A stretch of DNA of 64,000 nt. Origin: Pomacea canaliculata (Eukaryota > Mollusca > Gastropoda > Architaenioglossa > Ampullariidae). Position numbers and translations under genes: made by a program. The notes under the pieces were generated by a model. The model was not told the origin of the DNA. It made no database searches and saw nothing but the letters and a program-made list of their open reading frames with translations. The stretch spans positions 8,339,842-8,403,841 of the forward strand of contig NC_037598.1 in assembly GCF_003073045.1 (NCBI RefSeq). Direction: 5' to 3'. How positions within the stretch are numbered: position 1 is the first letter of the stretch; each line of letters begins with the position of its first letter. This document shows, piece after piece, positions 61,873 to 64,000 of the stretch.

Positions 61873-63139
61873 CAGCTGATCATTTTTGCTTGTCAGACAA
61901 TCAGCCACGCGAGTATACTTTATTCTAAATGTCTTAGCATCTGATTACTTTATTTGTGACCACCCACGGAAAAAGCTAGTGACCTCAGTGTGAAAAAGTT
62001 GAGAGTTAAGGATATCGGCACACGGAGCAAAACCGTTTGGAGAATCGAAAACTTCTTCTTTATCACTAAGGTATCATTTCAGGCCAGTTTTCAGGACAAA
62101 TGACACATCATCATCCAAGTCCTGTTTACTTTCACAGAGATTTTATTTGTATGGCGGTGCCCATTAGCCATGTCACACCTTTCTGTCTTCAGTAAAGAAC
62201 ATTTCTGAAGGATGTGCTCCGATCATCCGATCATAACTCTCCAAATTATGTTTCCAAGACACTCAATTTCAAAACTCTAACACTATATTAAAAGAGGGTG
62301 GGACTGGTAGAATCGAAACAGACGACGGTTGGTTGAGGGAGAAGAAGAAGAGTTTGTGGGGAGTGGAATATGTCTTCATGGTATTGACAAAAATTGTCAG
62401 AGACTCTTCGCCGTTAGTTTAAAAGACCCGAAGATCCTTTAAAGGGCACAAAAAAAGTCTATGTCGGGGTCACTACAGCAAAAGTACCGACAGGTTAGTG
62501 GGGTACTCACACAGCAAACTTCTGTCCACCAGCAAATGACTGCAAGCTGAAGACATCTACCGTCTGAACAATCCCGCGGAAAGAAAAGGAGACATAACCC
62601 AGGGGAATATCTCGTAGCAGTTACAAGTCGAAAAGTGTCATCCAGTTCACTCGAAACCCTGTCGAGGGCCTTTCAGGCAGATCAGGGACAAGCTAGAGGG
62701 CCCACTCAAGCTATTATCTCTCACGAGAAGATCCGCTTAAGTAGTACCGCTTTGCAAGGCCTTCATTAATCTTCTCCCACAAGCTGCAAATATTTAGGTG
62801 TACACGGGGTGGGAAGCGAGACCTCTGTGGTCGCGTGAAAGCATGTTAATCTTTGCGTCGTCTGTATTTTTTTTTTTAACACACGCGATCGGACAATACT
62901 TGCGTCTCCACGTTGGTGGTGGTGTGGCTTAAAAGGGTGGGTTGATTTTTTTTATTGGTCTGTCTACCAGTTGTATGAGCCGTCTGCTCTCTGGTTTTTT
63001 TTTTCTGGTGCACATACTGTCCGCTGTCTCTGGCCTACGAAGGTAGTCTTCCTGATAAATGGATGAATATGCTTTTTGTCTGTAAATGTGAGTGCGTGTG
63101 TCTGTGAAATGCTCATACAAGTAAGCAAATGTATAAATC

Positions 63140-63172
63140 TCTCTCTCTCTTTCACACACACACACACACTGA
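63140..63172. repeat. (CT)n(CA)n compound microsatellite
   Basis: A CT run changes to TTT and then to a CA run. Confidence 0.75.
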
Positions 63173-64000
63173 TAGAGAACGACAATGACAATTCTTTATT
63201 AATGAGGGTGATAGAAGAAATAAACGTACTTGTTCCGCATAGTCCTTACCCTAACATGAGAAAAAGAAAGAGGGAGCCAGGTGCGAGAGTGTATGATTCA
63301 TTCATACAAACATGGCGTTTTTCGCTTAACGACTTACTTCCCACCTCCAATTAACATAATATTAAAATATTACCTTATTAAATTATTTTCAACAGCATTC
63401 ACTTGAAATTTTACAAGTTACTTCTAAAAGAAACAGGTAAGTAACAAACCGAAATCAGTTACACAAGTTGCATTAAGTGTTAACAATTTTAAATACGTTT
63501 TTTAAAAAATTCAAAGTCACCAGAAAAGAGGGAGGACTAAGGGAGTACTTTAATAGTTTTTCTTTGTTGTACTTTTGTTTTTGTTTTACCTTTTGGGGTG
63601 TTTATATCATTTACACACAAACAGAGATAGGACAGCACCTGTTTCACTAGTAGCTACAACTCTATTTATCCATCCCGCCTTTTCTAGGGCATCCGCTGCC
63701 TTTTCCTTCTGCACTTCTTAGCAACGGTAAGTCGCTGTGTTCTCGCTTCCCATGGCGGAGTGATGGTGCTGGCAACTGCCGAGACCGGCGGGGCGCTGTC
63801 GCCCTTTGCCGTGTGGCCTGGAGGAGCGACACATTCCAGGCGAGGTCAGGTGGGCTCGGGCCATCAAACGCGGGCTTTACACTCTGGCTCCGGTGTGCTC
63901 GTCTGACGCCACGCCTCCGCCCCACTGCTTTGATCAAAGCTTAGTTTTCTCCCTTTCATGTTCCAGCGAAAGGGAGCCTCCCTCTCCTGGCGTCACTTCC

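Larger units (their letters stand above)
58401..64000. other. Right-end intergenic region with GC-richer islands
   Basis: Several stretches (58,440-59,000; 60,000-60,500; 61,400-61,650; 62,300-62,900; 63,650-64,000) are less AT-rich than the ATXN10 flank. They contain CpGs, but no ORF resembles a known family. A duplicated fibulin exon fragment sits at 61,694-61,872. The rest is unexplained. Confidence 0.4.

Noticed and set aside
63662..63937. Arg/Pro-rich 91-codon minus-strand ORF
   Set aside because: It is a product of GC-rich DNA with no family resemblance. It may overlap an unseen regulatory island.
1..64000. tRNA genes, rRNA genes or CRISPR arrays
   Set aside because: No cloverleaf with the conserved GGTTCRA arm, no rRNA sequence and no regularly spaced identical repeats were seen.

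Overview
This is an intron-rich, AT-rich animal nuclear DNA window carrying five protein-coding genes. All exon calls were made by hand from splice signals, reading-frame phase and recognised protein families. The animal is an invertebrate bilaterian. Intron-rich genes with human-like exon structure, together with the mix of hAT-like elements and decayed LINEs, suggest a lophotrochozoan, probably a mollusc, but the species cannot be fixed from the window.

Layout, left to right. (1) 461-8148, minus strand: the 5' coding part of an ELKS/CAST (ERC, Bruchpilot-related) active-zone scaffold; the gene runs off the left edge. (2) 8815-17647, plus strand: a complete RAD52 in eleven coding exons, head-to-head with ERC. 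(3) 23720-39918, plus strand: a fibulin-1-type matrix glycoprotein with a signal peptide, an anaphylatoxin-like region, twelve EGF-like modules and two mutually exclusive C-terminal modules. The first module (37037-37427) is fibulin-1D-like and the second (39181-39918) is fibulin-1C-like. (4) 42241-45625, minus strand: HSD17B10, a mitochondrial short-chain dehydrogenase and RNase P subunit, in five exons. (5) 45810-53386, plus strand: ataxin-10 in ten exons, starting only 184 bases from the HSD17B10 start codon. From about 53.4 to 64 kb I see no convincing gene, only the ataxin-10 3' flank, simple repeats, and a truncated copy of a fibulin EGF exon with its intron near 61.75 kb.

The genes are not a functional operon. 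Gene order is the most informative feature. In human, RAD52 and ERC1 are head-to-head neighbours on 12p13.33 (near WNT5B), and FBLN1 and ATXN10 are neighbours on 22q13.31 (near WNT7B). This window joins both pairs, which looks like a pre-duplication bilaterian linkage group and predicts Wnt5 and Wnt7 genes nearby on the same chromosome.

Introns and intergenic DNA hold three hAT-like non-autonomous elements (one with perfect 8-bp target duplications), several decayed non-LTR retrotransposon pieces, two copies of one LINE/SINE 3' tail, a diverged minisatellite and many microsatellites. HSD17B10 and ataxin-10 both carry frame shifts inside otherwise clean exons. Two of these look like the loss of one G from a GGG run and may be assembly errors rather than biology.
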